Of a DNA stretch of 64,000 nucleotides, positions 18,423 to 28,025 are shown piece by piece (the first letter of the stretch is position 1; each line of letters starts with the position of its first letter). This stretch comes from Bacteroidaceae bacterium HV4-6-C5C. Its GTDB lineage: Bacteria; Bacteroidota; Bacteroidia; Bacteroidales; Bacteroidaceae. The position numbers were made by a program, and so were the translations under genes. The stretch covers positions 29,944 to 93,943 of the forward strand of contig VOIU01000014.1 in NCBI GenBank assembly GCA_007896885.1, in the 5' to 3' direction. The notes beneath the pieces were generated by a model. That model searched no databases. It was given only the letters and a program-made list of their open reading frames with translations, and was not told the origin of the DNA.

Positions 18423-19047
18423 AATTTGATTGATTGAGACCTATATATAAATTTCTTCCATAAGCCATTAATCCGAAAGATTGCCCCAATATTAATACTG
18501 GATCTATTCTTATGATTCCGTATATTAAAATTAAAGAAGAACCGATCAGACTAATTATCCAAAAGCCTATAGGAAGTAATGATTCGTGATGATGATAAGA
18601 GTATAACCATTGGTATATGAAGCGAAGCGTGAAAGTGACTTGTCCTATAGCGCCAAAAATGATCAGCCATACCGGAACCGTTCTGTTTTGAAAGAAACTA
18701 TTCATAAATCCGCTAATGTTTCGAAGCATAAAGGCGATTGCAAATATGGGGGTTATGAGCAAAAGCCCTTTTAATAGGACCGGGATTTTATTCCATATTC
18801 CTTTTAGATTGAGATTCCCTAAGTAAATATAGTAGGAAATAAATTGTCCTAAAATAATTGCGAAGTCATTTCTGAACCAACCATATAAACATAATAAGTA
18901 GGAACCGGCGATACTTAAAATCCAAAAAACAGAAGGAGATAGCACACGTTTTTCTCGTTCTGTTAAGATCCATTGGACAATGGTTCGTGCAGAAAAAAAT
19001 AATTGTGAAAGAAATCCTATTGCGAATATGATGAAATGAGTTCTCAT
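18403..19047 (-). CDS. Membrane protein with two lipid A biosynthesis N-terminal (LAB_N) repeats
   Basis: This 214-residue protein contains two copies of a roughly 75-residue unit, each reading approximately F..RT(I/F)(V/I)QW...E......P..FW..S..GS..L..YG. The first has SARTIVQWILTEREKR and the second TLRFIYQWLYSYHHHES. Six or so membrane helices are predicted. LAB_N units occur at the head of some lipid A acyltransferases and as small proteins next to GT2/GT39 genes. The family role is unclear; translocation of the polyprenyl-linked sugar is a reasonable guess by analogy with ArnE/ArnF. It starts 8 bp after the GT2 stop and overlaps GT39 by 20 bp. Confidence 0.85.
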   Translation of the reverse strand: MRTHFIIFAIGFLSQLFFSARTIVQWILTEREKRVLSPSVFWILSIAGSYLLCLYGWFRNDFAIILGQFISYYIYLGNLNLKGIWNKIPVLLKGLLLITPIFAIAFMLRNISGFMNSFFQNRTVPVWLIIFGAIGQVTFTLRFIYQWLYSYHHHESLLPIGFWIISLIGSSLILIYGIIRIDPVLILGQSFGLMAYGRNLYIGLNQSNYAIDKK

Positions 19048-19054
19048 GTATACC

Positions 19055-19792
19055 TCATTTTAGTATCAGATTATTTTTCGTTATTTGATAATTTATATAA
19101 CGTTTTTTCATCCATTTATATGCAAAACAGTCAATAAATGGAGATATTAACCTGTTCCATAAATGATACTTTGATTGACCAGCCATTCGGGGAAAGTGAT
19201 GAACGGGTATCTGCTTGATTTTCCCTTCTTGCAAAAGTATCAATGCAGGTATAAAGCGGTGCATTCCATTAAAAAAAGGAATGCGTTTTGCATATACGGT
19301 GTGTATGACCTTTAGGGGGCAACCGGTATCTTCCACCCCGTCATGGGTCATCATACGGCGAAATCCATTAGCTATTCTTGATTGAATATTTTTAAAGAAT
19401 GAGTCTTTCCTATTTGCCCGTATTCCCATTACAAGTTCATAATCTTTTATTTCATTAAGCAAGAGATTGAAATCGTTAGGAGTGGTTTGTAAGTCTGCAT
19501 CCATATAGCCCACGTAAGGCGAGTCTGTATTGTCAATTCCTGCTTTAAGAGCTGCGCTAAGCCCGGAATTATGCGCTAGTGAGATGTAAAAAAAATGATT
19601 ATTGCGTGTGCATATTTCATTGATGCGTACTAAGCTGGAATCTGTAGAGCCGTCGTTGACAAATAGGACACAAGTTGAGTATAAAGATGTGGGTAGAAAG
19701 TCGTTTATCTTCTGTTCAAGCAAGTATATATTGTCTTCTTCATTATATACTGGAATAATAATGGTGAATTGGTATTTTGATGTTTCATTCAT
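19055..19792 (-). CDS. GT2 polyprenyl-phosphate glycosyltransferase (ArnC/RgtE/DPM1-like)
   Basis: About 245 residues from the chosen ATG at 19792 (MNETSKYQFTIIIPVYNE). GT2 motifs are clear: IIPVYNEEDN, FVNDGSTDSS, MDADLQTTP and MGIRANRKD. These enzymes move a sugar from a nucleotide onto polyprenyl phosphate on the cytoplasmic side. Unlike ArnC it has no C-terminal pair of membrane helices, so the adjacent LAB_N protein may provide membrane anchorage or flipping. An in-frame ATG at 19828 would add 12 residues, but a near-consensus -7 element at 19817-19824 overlaps that extension, so 19792 is preferred. First gene of the four-gene operon. Confidence 0.88.
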   Translation of the reverse strand: MNETSKYQFTIIIPVYNEEDNIYLLEQKINDFLPTSLYSTCVLFVNDGSTDSSLVRINEICTRNNHFFYISLAHNSGLSAALKAGIDNTDSPYVGYMDADLQTTPNDFNLLLNEIKDYELVMGIRANRKDSFFKNIQSRIANGFRRMMTHDGVEDTGCPLKVIHTVYAKRIPFFNGMHRFIPALILLQEGKIKQIPVHHFPRMAGQSKYHLWNRLISPFIDCFAYKWMKKRYINYQITKNNLILK

Positions 19793-19816
19793 ATTATGTA
19801 TCGATGTTTTAAGGTG

Positions 19817-19824
19817 TAAAGATA
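19817..19824 (-). promoter_or_regulatory. Near-consensus -7 element (TATCTTTA) of the GT operon
   Basis: On the minus strand TATCTTTA differs from TAnnTTTG only in the last base. It lies 24 bp upstream of the ATG at 19792, a usual distance, and supports that start. Confidence 0.4.
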
Positions 19825-19997
19825 GCATTGGATTTTGTAGGAAATTTGAAGTTTAGTAAAGCGGATTTATCTTTAAAACTTTTTATGTAAGATTAGTTTT
19901 TCTTCTGGAGAATTTGATTTCCATTCATAGAAATATATTAGAAGCTGGAGCTCTTTATATGATAATGCTAAAGAAGATAATGATTTACAGTAGGTGT

Positions 19998-20033
19998 AAA
20001 AAAATTAAGGTATCCCAAATAGATACCTTAATT
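19998..20033 (-). terminator. Terminator of the thioredoxin gene
   Basis: Arms 20003-20014 and 20022-20033 form a perfect 12-bp stem with a 7-nt loop, followed on the minus strand by seven T. It lies just beyond the trx stop codon at 20055. Confidence 0.85.
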
Positions 20034-20054
20034 TAAATTTCTTTATAATCCGAT

Positions 20055-20354
20055 TTAGTTCTTAGCTTGTTCAATGGCTGCCATTAAATCTTTCCCACGA
20101 ATCACACCGGAATGACGCCACAGGGCTTCTCCTTTCTTAAATACAATAAATGTGGGGACTGTTTGGATACGGTATAATTCTGCTAAATCCTCATGTTGAT
20201 CTACGTCTATCTTTACAATACGGGCTTCATCCCCTATTTCTTCTTTTAATTCTTCCAGTACAGGATGCATAGCCTTACACGGACCACACCAAGTAGCGAA
20301 AAAATCTACCAGTACAGGCTTCTCAGATTGTATTAAGTCTTTGAATTTTTCCAT
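20055..20354 (-). CDS. trxA: Thioredoxin
   Basis: This 99-residue protein has the active site WCGPC at residues 22-26, the conserved DFFATW before it, the cis-Pro segment TVPTFIVFKKGE and no signal peptide, so it is a cytoplasmic thioredoxin of usual length. It would reduce protein disulfides with electrons from thioredoxin reductase. A purine-rich GAAAAGGAAC stretch sits a few bases before the ATG. It is monocistronic: hairpin terminators lie on both sides (19998 and 20419). Confidence 0.95.
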   Translation of the reverse strand: MEKFKDLIQSEKPVLVDFFATWCGPCKAMHPVLEELKEEIGDEARIVKIDVDQHEDLAELYRIQTVPTFIVFKKGEALWRHSGVIRGKDLMAAIEQAKN

Positions 20355-20418
20355 AATGTTCCTTTTCTATCTTACTTGTTATTACTATCATAATAGATAA
20401 TCTTTCGCATCTTTTTGT

Positions 20419-20464
20419 AAAAAAAATCCTTAGCATCGTTCTTTTTGCAACTGATGCCAAGGAT
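20419..20464 (-). terminator. Terminator of the DPP11-like gene
   Basis: Arms at 20426-20437 and 20453-20464 pair with one mismatch, and the minus strand then reads a run of eight T (plus-strand A run 20419-20426). It lies 66 bp after the stop codon at 20530. Confidence 0.75.
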
Positions 20465-20529
20465 GATTTTATTTTGAATGCATCAGCTTTTCTATTTCAG
20501 ATTATATAACAAATGAATACAGATTAGGT

Positions 20530-22698
20530 TCACTCGGATATCGTCAACTCTTTAATGAGATGGGATGCGCCGGCAAATTTATCAATAATAAATAGGGTAT
20601 ACCTTATATCTACGACAGCGGCTCGTTGTGAAGACGGACGGAACGCAATATCACCTGTCAATCCTTCGTAATTTCGGTCAAAACCTGTCCCAATAAGTTG
20701 TCCTTTGGCATTAAATACCGGACTACCTGAATTTCCTCCAGTGTTATCTGTATTGACAATGAAGCATACGGGCATTTCTCCATTAGACATGGCGTATCTT
20801 CCAAAGTCTTTTGCCTGATACAATTGTTTGAGTTTAGCAGGTACTACAAACTCCCAATTATTGGGGTCCTCTTTTTGCATTACTCCACTCAAGGTTGTAT
20901 AATACTTATGTACCACACCATCAGCAGGAGTGTATGGAAGTACGCGACCATAAGAGAGTCGAAGAGTAGAGTTTGCATCGGGATAAATTGGAATGCCGGA
21001 GCTCCGTTTCATATCCATCATGCCTTTTACCCATACTTTGTGTGCAGCATCATAGTTTTTATTGGCTTCAGCCATTGCAATTGCTGTCTGGAGCAACCCT
21101 TCGGTAATAGAGCTTTTAAACAGAACCATCCAGTCGAAACCTAATTTATATAAATTGGGTTTACGTAAGAATTTGTCAAAATTATCCTTACTGCCGAATA
21201 TGGAATACTTGAAACACGCATCTACAAAAGCATCGCTATTACCTTTAAATCGTTTATCGATGATTGCGAAAATCCCGATACGCTGATCTGCAGGTATGTA
21301 TTCCTTATAAGTTTGCAGCATCTTCTTAGCTACAATGCGCTCAACCTCAGGAAAAGGTACAGACGCGAAATAACCATTAGCAGCAACTTTTAAGCTATCA
21401 GTTGCCGTATTAATTTTCACCTTATCTTTACTTTTTAATGCTTCCATTAAAGCACTGACATTGGGAATACTCATAAAATCCAACCCTGTGATAAGAGCTT
21501 CTTGGATCGCTTGTTGGTGATATAGGGCCGGGCGACGAACTTGTACGATGTTTCTGATCTGATTAAAAGCTTTTTGGTATGAAGAATCTTTCAGTTCACG
21601 ACCTCTTGAAAGTAACTGTTCCTGTTGTGCACGTTTAGTCTCAAGAACTTTTAGCCGGATTAATCCTTCGTTCATGCCAATGGCATTCTTCCAGTAATTG
21701 GCAGATGAGGCATATTTACTGGCATAATGAATACGAACTGCGGGGTCTTTTTGCATTTCTTGCAATAATGCTTCTTGGCGCACCCCGCGAACATGTTGAC
21801 GCATGAAATTAACTGTTTGCATTCGTTCCTCCACTTCGTCCGAAATCATGTATCTCCAATTTTTCCCAGGAAATCCCATTACGAAAGTGAAATCCCCTTC
21901 ACGGTATCCATCTAAGCTGATTGTCAGGTGCTTTTTTACTTTTAGAGGAATATTTGATTTCGAATAAGGAGTCGGTTCTCCATTGGAATTTGCATAGATA
22001 CGGAACATTGAGAAGTCTCCGGTATGGCGGGGCCACATCCAATTGTCTGTGTCAGCACCAAATTTTCCGATAGATGAAGGAGGAGCACCTACAAAGCGGA
22101 TATCACTGTAAGTGGTTTTTATAAACATATAATATTTATTACCACCATAAAAAGCCTTTAGCTCAAGAACTTGCCCCGGTTTATCTTTGATATTCTCGGT
22201 TGTTGCAAATCGTTTAGCTACTATGGCTAAATATTTAGGAGATAAATAGTTTACGCCATTTGGATCCGGATCTTTTTTCAACTGCTCTTTGACATAATCT
22301 GTCACATCCAGTATTTGATCGATAAATGTTATAGTCAGACCTTTGCAGGGGAGTTCCTGTTCTCTATTCATTGCCCAATATCCGTTGGTCAGATAATCGT
22401 GATCCACACTACTCAATTGAGCAATGGAGCCGTATCCACAATGATGATTCGTTAATACCAAGCCTTCCGCTGATATTACTTCACCTGTACAACCACTTCC
22501 GAAGTGCACTACGGCATCTTTTAGGGAAATTCCATTAGGGTTGTAAATATCATCGACAGAAATTTGTAGACCTAGCTCTGTCATGGCTACTTCATTTTGT
22601 TTCTTCAAATCTGTAAGCATCCACATACCTTCGTCGGCAAAAGCTAAGTGTAGGATGGGAAAAGTAAAAGCAGCGAGTAAAAGAATTTTCTTTATCAT
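20530..22698 (-). CDS. dpp11: S46 family dipeptidyl-peptidase, DPP11-like (Asp/Glu-specific)
   Basis: This 722-residue exported serine peptidase has a signal peptide (about 1-20, then ADEGMW, the usual mature start). The catalytic His85 lies in LTNHHCGY, Asp228 near HTGDFSMF and Ser657 in GGNSGSP. Residue 675, 18 after the Ser, is Arg (GTGFDRNYEG). In Porphyromonas gingivalis DPP11 the equivalent Arg673 gives preference for Asp or Glu at P1, while DPP7 has Gly there. It would release acidic dipeptides from peptides in the periplasm. It lies just downstream of a DPP7-like paralogue but is separated by a strong terminator. Confidence 0.92.
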   Translation of the reverse strand: MIKKILLLAAFTFPILHLAFADEGMWMLTDLKKQNEVAMTELGLQISVDDIYNPNGISLKDAVVHFGSGCTGEVISAEGLVLTNHHCGYGSIAQLSSVDHDYLTNGYWAMNREQELPCKGLTITFIDQILDVTDYVKEQLKKDPDPNGVNYLSPKYLAIVAKRFATTENIKDKPGQVLELKAFYGGNKYYMFIKTTYSDIRFVGAPPSSIGKFGADTDNWMWPRHTGDFSMFRIYANSNGEPTPYSKSNIPLKVKKHLTISLDGYREGDFTFVMGFPGKNWRYMISDEVEERMQTVNFMRQHVRGVRQEALLQEMQKDPAVRIHYASKYASSANYWKNAIGMNEGLIRLKVLETKRAQQEQLLSRGRELKDSSYQKAFNQIRNIVQVRRPALYHQQAIQEALITGLDFMSIPNVSALMEALKSKDKVKINTATDSLKVAANGYFASVPFPEVERIVAKKMLQTYKEYIPADQRIGIFAIIDKRFKGNSDAFVDACFKYSIFGSKDNFDKFLRKPNLYKLGFDWMVLFKSSITEGLLQTAIAMAEANKNYDAAHKVWVKGMMDMKRSSGIPIYPDANSTLRLSYGRVLPYTPADGVVHKYYTTLSGVMQKEDPNNWEFVVPAKLKQLYQAKDFGRYAMSNGEMPVCFIVNTDNTGGNSGSPVFNAKGQLIGTGFDRNYEGLTGDIAFRPSSQRAAVVDIRYTLFIIDKFAGASHLIKELTISE

Positions 22699-22741
22699 TT
22701 ATTATATTGTGATTAGCAGTTTACGATTTGTAAATAAAAAG

Positions 22742-22785
22742 AAATGATAAGGATTGGTTGTATTTTTCCCAATCACTTATCATTT
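22742..22785 (-). terminator. Terminator between the two S46 peptidase genes
   Basis: Arms 22742-22757 and 22769-22785 form a 16-bp stem with one bulge, and on the minus strand TTCTTTTTATTT follows. It would end transcription of the DPP7-like gene, so the DPP11-like gene probably has its own promoter. Confidence 0.8.
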
Positions 22786-22793
22786 CACATTTA

Positions 22794-24959
22794 TTACTCT
22801 ACAATTGTCATCTCGTCGACAAGATGTTTGCAGTTTCCTAATTTTTCTAGAATGAACAGAACATAGCGGATGTCCAAATTGATACAGCGCTGTAACTGGT
22901 TGTTGAAGTTAATGTCTCCACTTAATGACTCCCAATTACCATCGAATGCACAGCCTACAAGTTGTCCTTGAGCATTCATGACAGGACTTCCTGAATTACC
23001 TCCGGTGATGTCATTGCTGCTTAAGAAGCAGATCGGTAATCTTCCGTCAGCCAATGCATAGCGACCAAAATCCTTTTTCTCAATCAATTCTTTCAATTTT
23101 CCCGGTACAATGAATTCTCTGTCTTCCGGGTTTTCTTTTTCCAATATACCATCAGCTGTTGTATAGTAGTTGTAATGCACACCATCACGAGGGTCATATG
23201 ATTTCACATTACCATAAGTGAGGCGGATGGTAAAGTTTGCGTCCGGATAAGACGGTACCGGTAACTTCATTTCTTCCAAGCCGCGGATGTATGCTTTGTG
23301 CAATAATGCCAGTTCATTACCACCTGTATTCAGAAGCTTTGCAATTTCATTTGTTTTATCGAATTTAGCGCGTGAATATGCTGTAGCCAAATCATTATCA
23401 ATGACTTTAACAGTAGGTTTCTTGATGAACTTATCAAAGTTTGCTTGGCTGGACATGATAGAGTTATCATACATTGCATCAATGTATGCATTATAGTCTC
23501 CCTTGAATTGCTTTTCAATTACATTGAAGAATACAGGGCGATCCGCTGCAGCAATAGCTTTGGCATATTCCGGGAATACTGCTTTAGCCACTTTACGATC
23601 CACTTCATGATCGTAATCTTTGTTGTGAAGTGCCGCAAAAACGCCCTTAAGTTCCTCAATTGTTTTATTCTTTAAACTGTCATTCTTTTCATTAATGGCT
23701 CTTTTCATTTGATCCATTAACTGGAAGGGACTTCCGAACTCAATAGCTCCTCTGAAAGCTTCCGACAGGTAATAGAATTGACGAGTAACGGGCATTGTAC
23801 TACTTACAATAGAATCTATTTTGTTTACGACTCCCTGATATTCAGGTCTATTTTTAGCGAACTCATTGAATTTCTTTTCTTGCTCCGCCTTTGCACCCAA
23901 TACGTCATTGTCAATAATAGCTTTATTCATTCCTATTGAATTCTTCCAATAGTTGCTTGAACCTGCAAATTTATTTGCATACTGAATACGTGTCTTGTCA
24001 CTGGCATCCATGACTTCCTTTAACACAGCCAAGCGTACACCGCGAATCTTGATACGTGGATCATTGGAAGCTTCCATACGTTCTTTAACTTCCGATACGG
24101 TAAGGTAACGGCTGGTGCTTCCGGGGAATCCCATTATCATGGTGTAGTCACCTTCATTCAAACCTTTGATTGATATCGTTAAATACTTCGGAGTCTTTAA
24201 CGGTTTATTATTGGGTGAATACTCTGCAGGATCACCATTGACATCAGCGTAGATACGAAACATAGAAAAGTCACCTGTATGACGTGGCCACATCCAATTG
24301 TCTGTTTCACCTCCGAACTTTCCGATCGAAGAAGGAGGAGCAGCTACCATACGTACATCCGAATAAACTTTCTTATAGAATAAATAGAATTTATTTCCTG
24401 CATAGAAAGGCAATGCCTGTACCTGAATACCTTTTTTGTTTTTTAAATCACTTTTTTCAAATAACTCATTAGCTAATTTATCGAGAAAAGGACGTGTCAA
24501 CGCTTTGATTTCTGAGGTTTCCCCATTCGCTATCTTTTGATTGACAATATATGTAATGTCTTCAATACGTTCGATGAATTGAAATTTTAATCCCGGAGTA
24601 GGTAATTCTTCACTGCGGTTCTTCGCCCAGAACCCATCCGTAAGATAATCATGTTCCACACTACTATGCTGCTGAATTGATGCATAACCACAGTGATGGT
24701 TAGTTAGGATTAATCCTTCGGATGAAATAATTTCGCCCGTGCATCCTCCTCCGAAGATACCTACTGCATCTTTTAGTGAAACGCCATTAGGGTTATATAA
24801 TGCATCTGCATCCAACTTCAACCCTTGCTTTTTCATCAAGTCAATAGAATTTTGCTGTTTCATCAACTGCAACAACCACATTCCTTCATCGGCCTTTATA
24901 AATTGACCGAAAGCTAGCGTGGCAAATAATACTAGAAAGTTTTTGATTTTCATTACCAT
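22794..24959 (-). CDS. dpp7: S46 family dipeptidyl-peptidase, DPP7-like (hydrophobic P1)
   Basis: This 721-residue paralogue of the neighbouring peptidase has a signal peptide ending before ADEGMW, the catalytic [16 protein letters not shown] and GGNSGSP (Ser656). The residue 18 after Ser is Gly674 ([10 protein letters not shown]), the DPP7 hallmark associated with hydrophobic P1 residues. Either of two ATGs (24959 or 24953) could be the start; both leave a normal signal peptide. Together with the DPP11-like enzyme it covers most dipeptide classes. A -7 element lies at 25000. Confidence 0.92.
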   Translation of the reverse strand: MVMKIKNFLVLFATLAFGQFIKADEGMWLLQLMKQQNSIDLMKKQGLKLDADALYNPNGVSLKDAVGIFGGGCTGEIISSEGLILTNHHCGYASIQQHSSVEHDYLTDGFWAKNRSEELPTPGLKFQFIERIEDITYIVNQKIANGETSEIKALTRPFLDKLANELFEKSDLKNKKGIQVQALPFYAGNKFYLFYKKVYSDVRMVAAPPSSIGKFGGETDNWMWPRHTGDFSMFRIYADVNGDPAEYSPNNKPLKTPKYLTISIKGLNEGDYTMIMGFPGSTSRYLTVSEVKERMEASNDPRIKIRGVRLAVLKEVMDASDKTRIQYANKFAGSSNYWKNSIGMNKAIIDNDVLGAKAEQEKKFNEFAKNRPEYQGVVNKIDSIVSSTMPVTRQFYYLSEAFRGAIEFGSPFQLMDQMKRAINEKNDSLKNKTIEELKGVFAALHNKDYDHEVDRKVAKAVFPEYAKAIAAADRPVFFNVIEKQFKGDYNAYIDAMYDNSIMSSQANFDKFIKKPTVKVIDNDLATAYSRAKFDKTNEIAKLLNTGGNELALLHKAYIRGLEEMKLPVPSYPDANFTIRLTYGNVKSYDPRDGVHYNYYTTADGILEKENPEDREFIVPGKLKELIEKKDFGRYALADGRLPICFLSSNDITGGNSGSPVMNAQGQLVGCAFDGNWESLSGDINFNNQLQRCINLDIRYVLFILEKLGNCKHLVDEMTIVE

Positions 24960-24999
24960 TGATTTATTGTTTCAGAATATGTTATCCTTATCATTTTTG

Positions 25000-25007
25000 C
25001 AAAAATA
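25000..25007 (-). promoter_or_regulatory. -7 element TATTTTTG of the DPP7-like gene
   Basis: This is an exact match to TAnnTTTG on the minus strand, 40 bp before the start codon. No -33 TTTG is visible at the right distance. Confidence 0.5.
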
Positions 25008-25122
25008 GGAAAAAAGCTGAATAGTTTTTCTTTCTTTGATAGCTTATAAATAATATTAAAGAAAAAAATTAAGGCAAAAATTAAATATTGATAAAATGTT
25101 TTTTTACAACTTGAATACGTCG

Positions 25123-25130
25123 TACATTTG
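25123..25130 (+). promoter_or_regulatory. -7 element TACATTTG of the DUF4369-like lipoprotein gene
   Basis: An exact TAnnTTTG match 27 bp before the ATG at 25158; a T-rich stretch lies at the -33 distance. It excludes the TTG at 25128 as start because that lies inside the element. Confidence 0.6.
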
Positions 25131-25157
25131 GGAAATATTTCATTAAATCGTATTTGC

Positions 25158-25925
25158 ATGATTAGAGTGAATTTGAGTCATTTGTTACCTTTGTTATTGT
25201 TGCTGGTTTTTGCTTCATGTACCAAGAAGTATAAAATTGAAGGATCTTCATCTATCACCAGTCTTGATGGTAAGATGCTATTCTTAAAAAGTTATAAAGG
25301 TGGACAGTGGATAAACGTTGATTCAGCCGAGGTTATTCATGGTTTGTTTACGATGAAAGGGAAGGTTGATTCAGCTATGCTTGTCACTTTATACATAGAC
25401 GGTGAAAGCATTATGCCTTTAGTACTTGAAGACGGTAAAATGGATGTCTCTATCACTGATTCCCAATTGGATGCCAGAGGTACTCCTTTGAATGATGCAT
25501 TATACTCTTTTTTGGCTAAGCGCAATGCTTTTGAATTGGGCATAAGTGAATTGGATAGTAAGGAGGCTAGGATGGTTATGGATGGAGCTGATCTGACGGA
25601 AGTACATGATCAGTTGTCTAAAGAAAATGCCATTTTAGTCAAGAAGATGAATGATTATGTCAAGGACTTTATCTCCACGAACTACAATAATGTACTTGGC
25701 CCGGGCGTCTTTATGATGCTATGCAGTTCATTGCCTTATCCGGTAATGACACCGCAGATAGAGGAAATTATAAATAATGCTCCACCTACTTTTCAGAATA
25801 ATCCGTTGATAAGAGACTTTCTTGTAAAGGCAAAGGAAAATATGCAATTGATTGATGAACACCGGCGTATGGAGGAAAACATTGCAATCAAGCAACAGAA
25901 TCAAGGTGATGTTAAGTTGCCTTGA
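25158..25925 (+). CDS. DUF4369-like lipoprotein
   Basis: About 255 residues from the ATG at 25158 (MIRVNLSHLLPLLLLLVFAS, then Cys). The lipobox ends FASC, so it should be lipid-anchored after export. The mature part begins with a beta-rich domain (YKIEGSSSITSLDGKMLFL...DSAEVIHGLFTMKGKVD) of the type found at the N-terminus of many Bacteroidetes thiol-disulfide proteins (DUF4369). No thioredoxin domain follows. The second half is helical and ends with a charged tail. Function unknown. It is divergent from the DPP7-like gene. Confidence 0.85.
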   Translation: MIRVNLSHLLPLLLLLVFASCTKKYKIEGSSSITSLDGKMLFLKSYKGGQWINVDSAEVIHGLFTMKGKVDSAMLVTLYIDGESIMPLVLEDGKMDVSITDSQLDARGTPLNDALYSFLAKRNAFELGISELDSKEARMVMDGADLTEVHDQLSKENAILVKKMNDYVKDFISTNYNNVLGPGVFMMLCSSLPYPVMTPQIEEIINNAPPTFQNNPLIRDFLVKAKENMQLIDEHRRMEENIAIKQQNQGDVKLP

Positions 25926-26044
25926 TTGGTCCAGTTAGATAATTCTTATCTGATTGTTTGAAGAATACACTTGAGCATGAAATGGGATGTTTACTGAATA
26001 TCTTCTATTAATGAGGCTATATACAAAATTTTGGTGAGGTATTT

Positions 26045-26806
26045 TTATCCCTGTTCTTGATCTTCATTTCTGACCATTCCTTTATAGCTTTCGGGTAATG
26101 CACTTTCTACAGCATTATATGCTAGATCCATGGTGTTTCTTATATTTTCAACCCCTTGTCCGTGGGGAGGGATAGGCTCATGTATGGTCAGTATCATACG
26201 GTGACGGTTTATCCATTTACCTGTCCGTGGTAATATTTCGAACGAACCGTCTATAGTGACAGGCACTACTTCCAGTTGTAGCTCATCGGCTAATTGGAAA
26301 GCTCCTTTCTTAAAGTATCCCATGTGACCGGTAAAGGTACGGGCACCTTCGGGAAAAACGACAAGTGATACTCCGTCTTTTAATGATGATTTAGCCTGCT
26401 TTATCGTTTGCAGCACCTTCTTTGGCCCGGAGCGATCCACAAAAATATGCCCGGCGCTTTCACAAGCCTTTCCTACAAAAGGTATCTTGCGCAGACTTTT
26501 TTTCATCATCCACTTGAAGTTACGGCCAATAAATCCATAAATTAAAAAGATATCAAAAGCCCCCTGATGATTTGGAACGAAAACGTAAGATGTGTGTTTG
26601 TGAAGTTTTTCCCTACCTTCTACCTTGACTGGTATAAGAAGAAAAAAACAGACCAATTGTGACCATACTTTACCTGGATAATACCCCCAAATATGAGCTC
26701 CTCCAATTAAAGAACCCACTGTAGTAACTAAAGCTGTGAGTATAGTCAGTACCAATAAAACAGGTAATGCAAAACAAATTTGATAAATATAATAGAGTAT
26801 CTTCAT
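26045..26806 (-). CDS. 1-acyl-glycerol-3-phosphate acyltransferase (PlsC family)
   Basis: About 253 residues from the ATG at 26806 (MKILYYIYQ). The acyltransferase motifs are NHQGAFD (HX4D) and FPEGARTFTG, with an N-terminal membrane anchor. It would add the second acyl chain to lysophosphatidic acid at the inner membrane. An upstream in-frame ATG at 26827 lies inside a consensus -7 element, so 26806 is taken as start. It is the last gene of the sigma-factor operon but also has its own promoter. Confidence 0.9.
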   Translation of the reverse strand: MKILYYIYQICFALPVLLVLTILTALVTTVGSLIGGAHIWGYYPGKVWSQLVCFFLLIPVKVEGREKLHKHTSYVFVPNHQGAFDIFLIYGFIGRNFKWMMKKSLRKIPFVGKACESAGHIFVDRSGPKKVLQTIKQAKSSLKDGVSLVVFPEGARTFTGHMGYFKKGAFQLADELQLEVVPVTIDGSFEILPRTGKWINRHRMILTIHEPIPPHGQGVENIRNTMDLAYNAVESALPESYKGMVRNEDQEQG

Positions 26807-26824
26807 AGATTTGAATTTTAATCG

Positions 26825-26832
26825 CAAAGATA
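26825..26832 (-). promoter_or_regulatory. -7 element TATCTTTG of the PlsC-family gene
   Basis: An exact TAnnTTTG match on the minus strand, 18 bp before the ATG at 26806 and directly after the stop codon of the metallophosphoesterase gene. Confidence 0.5.
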
Positions 26833-26834
26833 AT

Positions 26835-28025
26835 CTATTTTGAGAATTGTGCTTTATTACCGCATTTTAATTTTATCACTGTTATTTCCGGCCATGCACC
26901 GAATCTGAATGGCAACCCAACGTAACCTATACCGACATTGACGTACAGCGCTTGTCTATTTTTCATGGCATACATACCTCCCCATTCGGGGTAGAGTAGC
27001 GAGGCTAACGAATGACCGAAAAATGTCCCTTGCATGGCATGGGTATGTCCCGAAAGCATTAATTCAATATTGGTTTGAGGCAGAACCTCACGTTTCCAAT
27101 GTGTTGGGTTGTGGCTTAATAAGATCCGAAACATTCCTTTAGTATCTTTCGATGCTTTTTTTAAATCGGCAAAACGAGAGAAAGGTGGTTCTCCATCGTT
27201 TCCGACTCCTATAAGAGCGATGCTGTCATTGCTACGATGAATAATGCGATGGTCATTGTTTAAAAGTTGCCAGCCCATTGACTTTTCCTGATTCAATAAC
27301 TCATTCATGTTATTCGTTACTTCTTTCGGATTTGCCCAATGATAATAGGTGCCATAATCATGATTTCCTAAGATAGAATATACTCCATCCCGAGCATGAA
27401 AGTCGGACAAGATATTTTGAAATCCAATTAACTCTGCACTCCTTTGGTTCACCAAGTCTCCGGTAAAGACAATCATGTCGGCATGCTGACTGTTGACCAA
27501 TTCCACCATTCTGCGAATAACTCCCTCTTTTCCTTTCCAACTGCCAATATGTATATCGGATACTTGTGTGATGGTGTATCCCTCAAAAGATTTAGGTAGC
27601 TTGGGGTGGTAGTATGTGACTTGTTTAACTTGAAAGTGCTTGAGGCCTAATGTTGCCCCATATAATATGCCTGCGAAGCATGCAATGCTGATGAATAGAC
27701 CGATCCATACGAAAACATGATGCAATGGTCGATATAACAAACGAAGTAATAGACCTAAGATAGAACAAATTATAAAGGCTATTTTGGGTATGGAGAATAG
27801 AAACAATCCGATAGCTAGCTTACCGATGGCTTGAGTGTGATTGGCTAAAACATTATCCCCTGTACAGTACATGTAATAAGAATATCCGGTAAGTAATAAC
27901 ACAGTTGGTAACCAATAGAATGCATGCAGCCATCTATTTTTTACTTTCCGGAATATATAGATCAAATAGATATATATGTCAGGTATTAGAAGGAGTAAAA
28001 AGACTATCAGAGTTATTCTGTGCAT
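26835..28025 (-). CDS. Membrane-anchored metallophosphoesterase
   Basis: This 396-residue protein has four or so membrane helices in residues 1-145, then a calcineurin-like phosphoesterase domain with all metal motifs: VSDIHIGSW, FTGDLVNQ, LGNHDYG, LSHNPTHW and SGHTHAMQ. This layout matches YkuE-type proteins, some of which cleave UDP-2,3-diacylglucosamine or related lipids; the substrate here is not known. It overlaps the membrane protein gene upstream by 13 bp, so translation is coupled. Confidence 0.88.
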   Translation of the reverse strand: MHRITLIVFLLLLIPDIYIYLIYIFRKVKNRWLHAFYWLPTVLLLTGYSYYMYCTGDNVLANHTQAIGKLAIGLFLFSIPKIAFIICSILGLLLRLLYRPLHHVFVWIGLFISIACFAGILYGATLGLKHFQVKQVTYYHPKLPKSFEGYTITQVSDIHIGSWKGKEGVIRRMVELVNSQHADMIVFTGDLVNQRSAELIGFQNILSDFHARDGVYSILGNHDYGTYYHWANPKEVTNNMNELLNQEKSMGWQLLNNDHRIIHRSNDSIALIGVGNDGEPPFSRFADLKKASKDTKGMFRILLSHNPTHWKREVLPQTNIELMLSGHTHAMQGTFFGHSLASLLYPEWGGMYAMKNRQALYVNVGIGYVGLPFRFGAWPEITVIKLKCGNKAQFSK

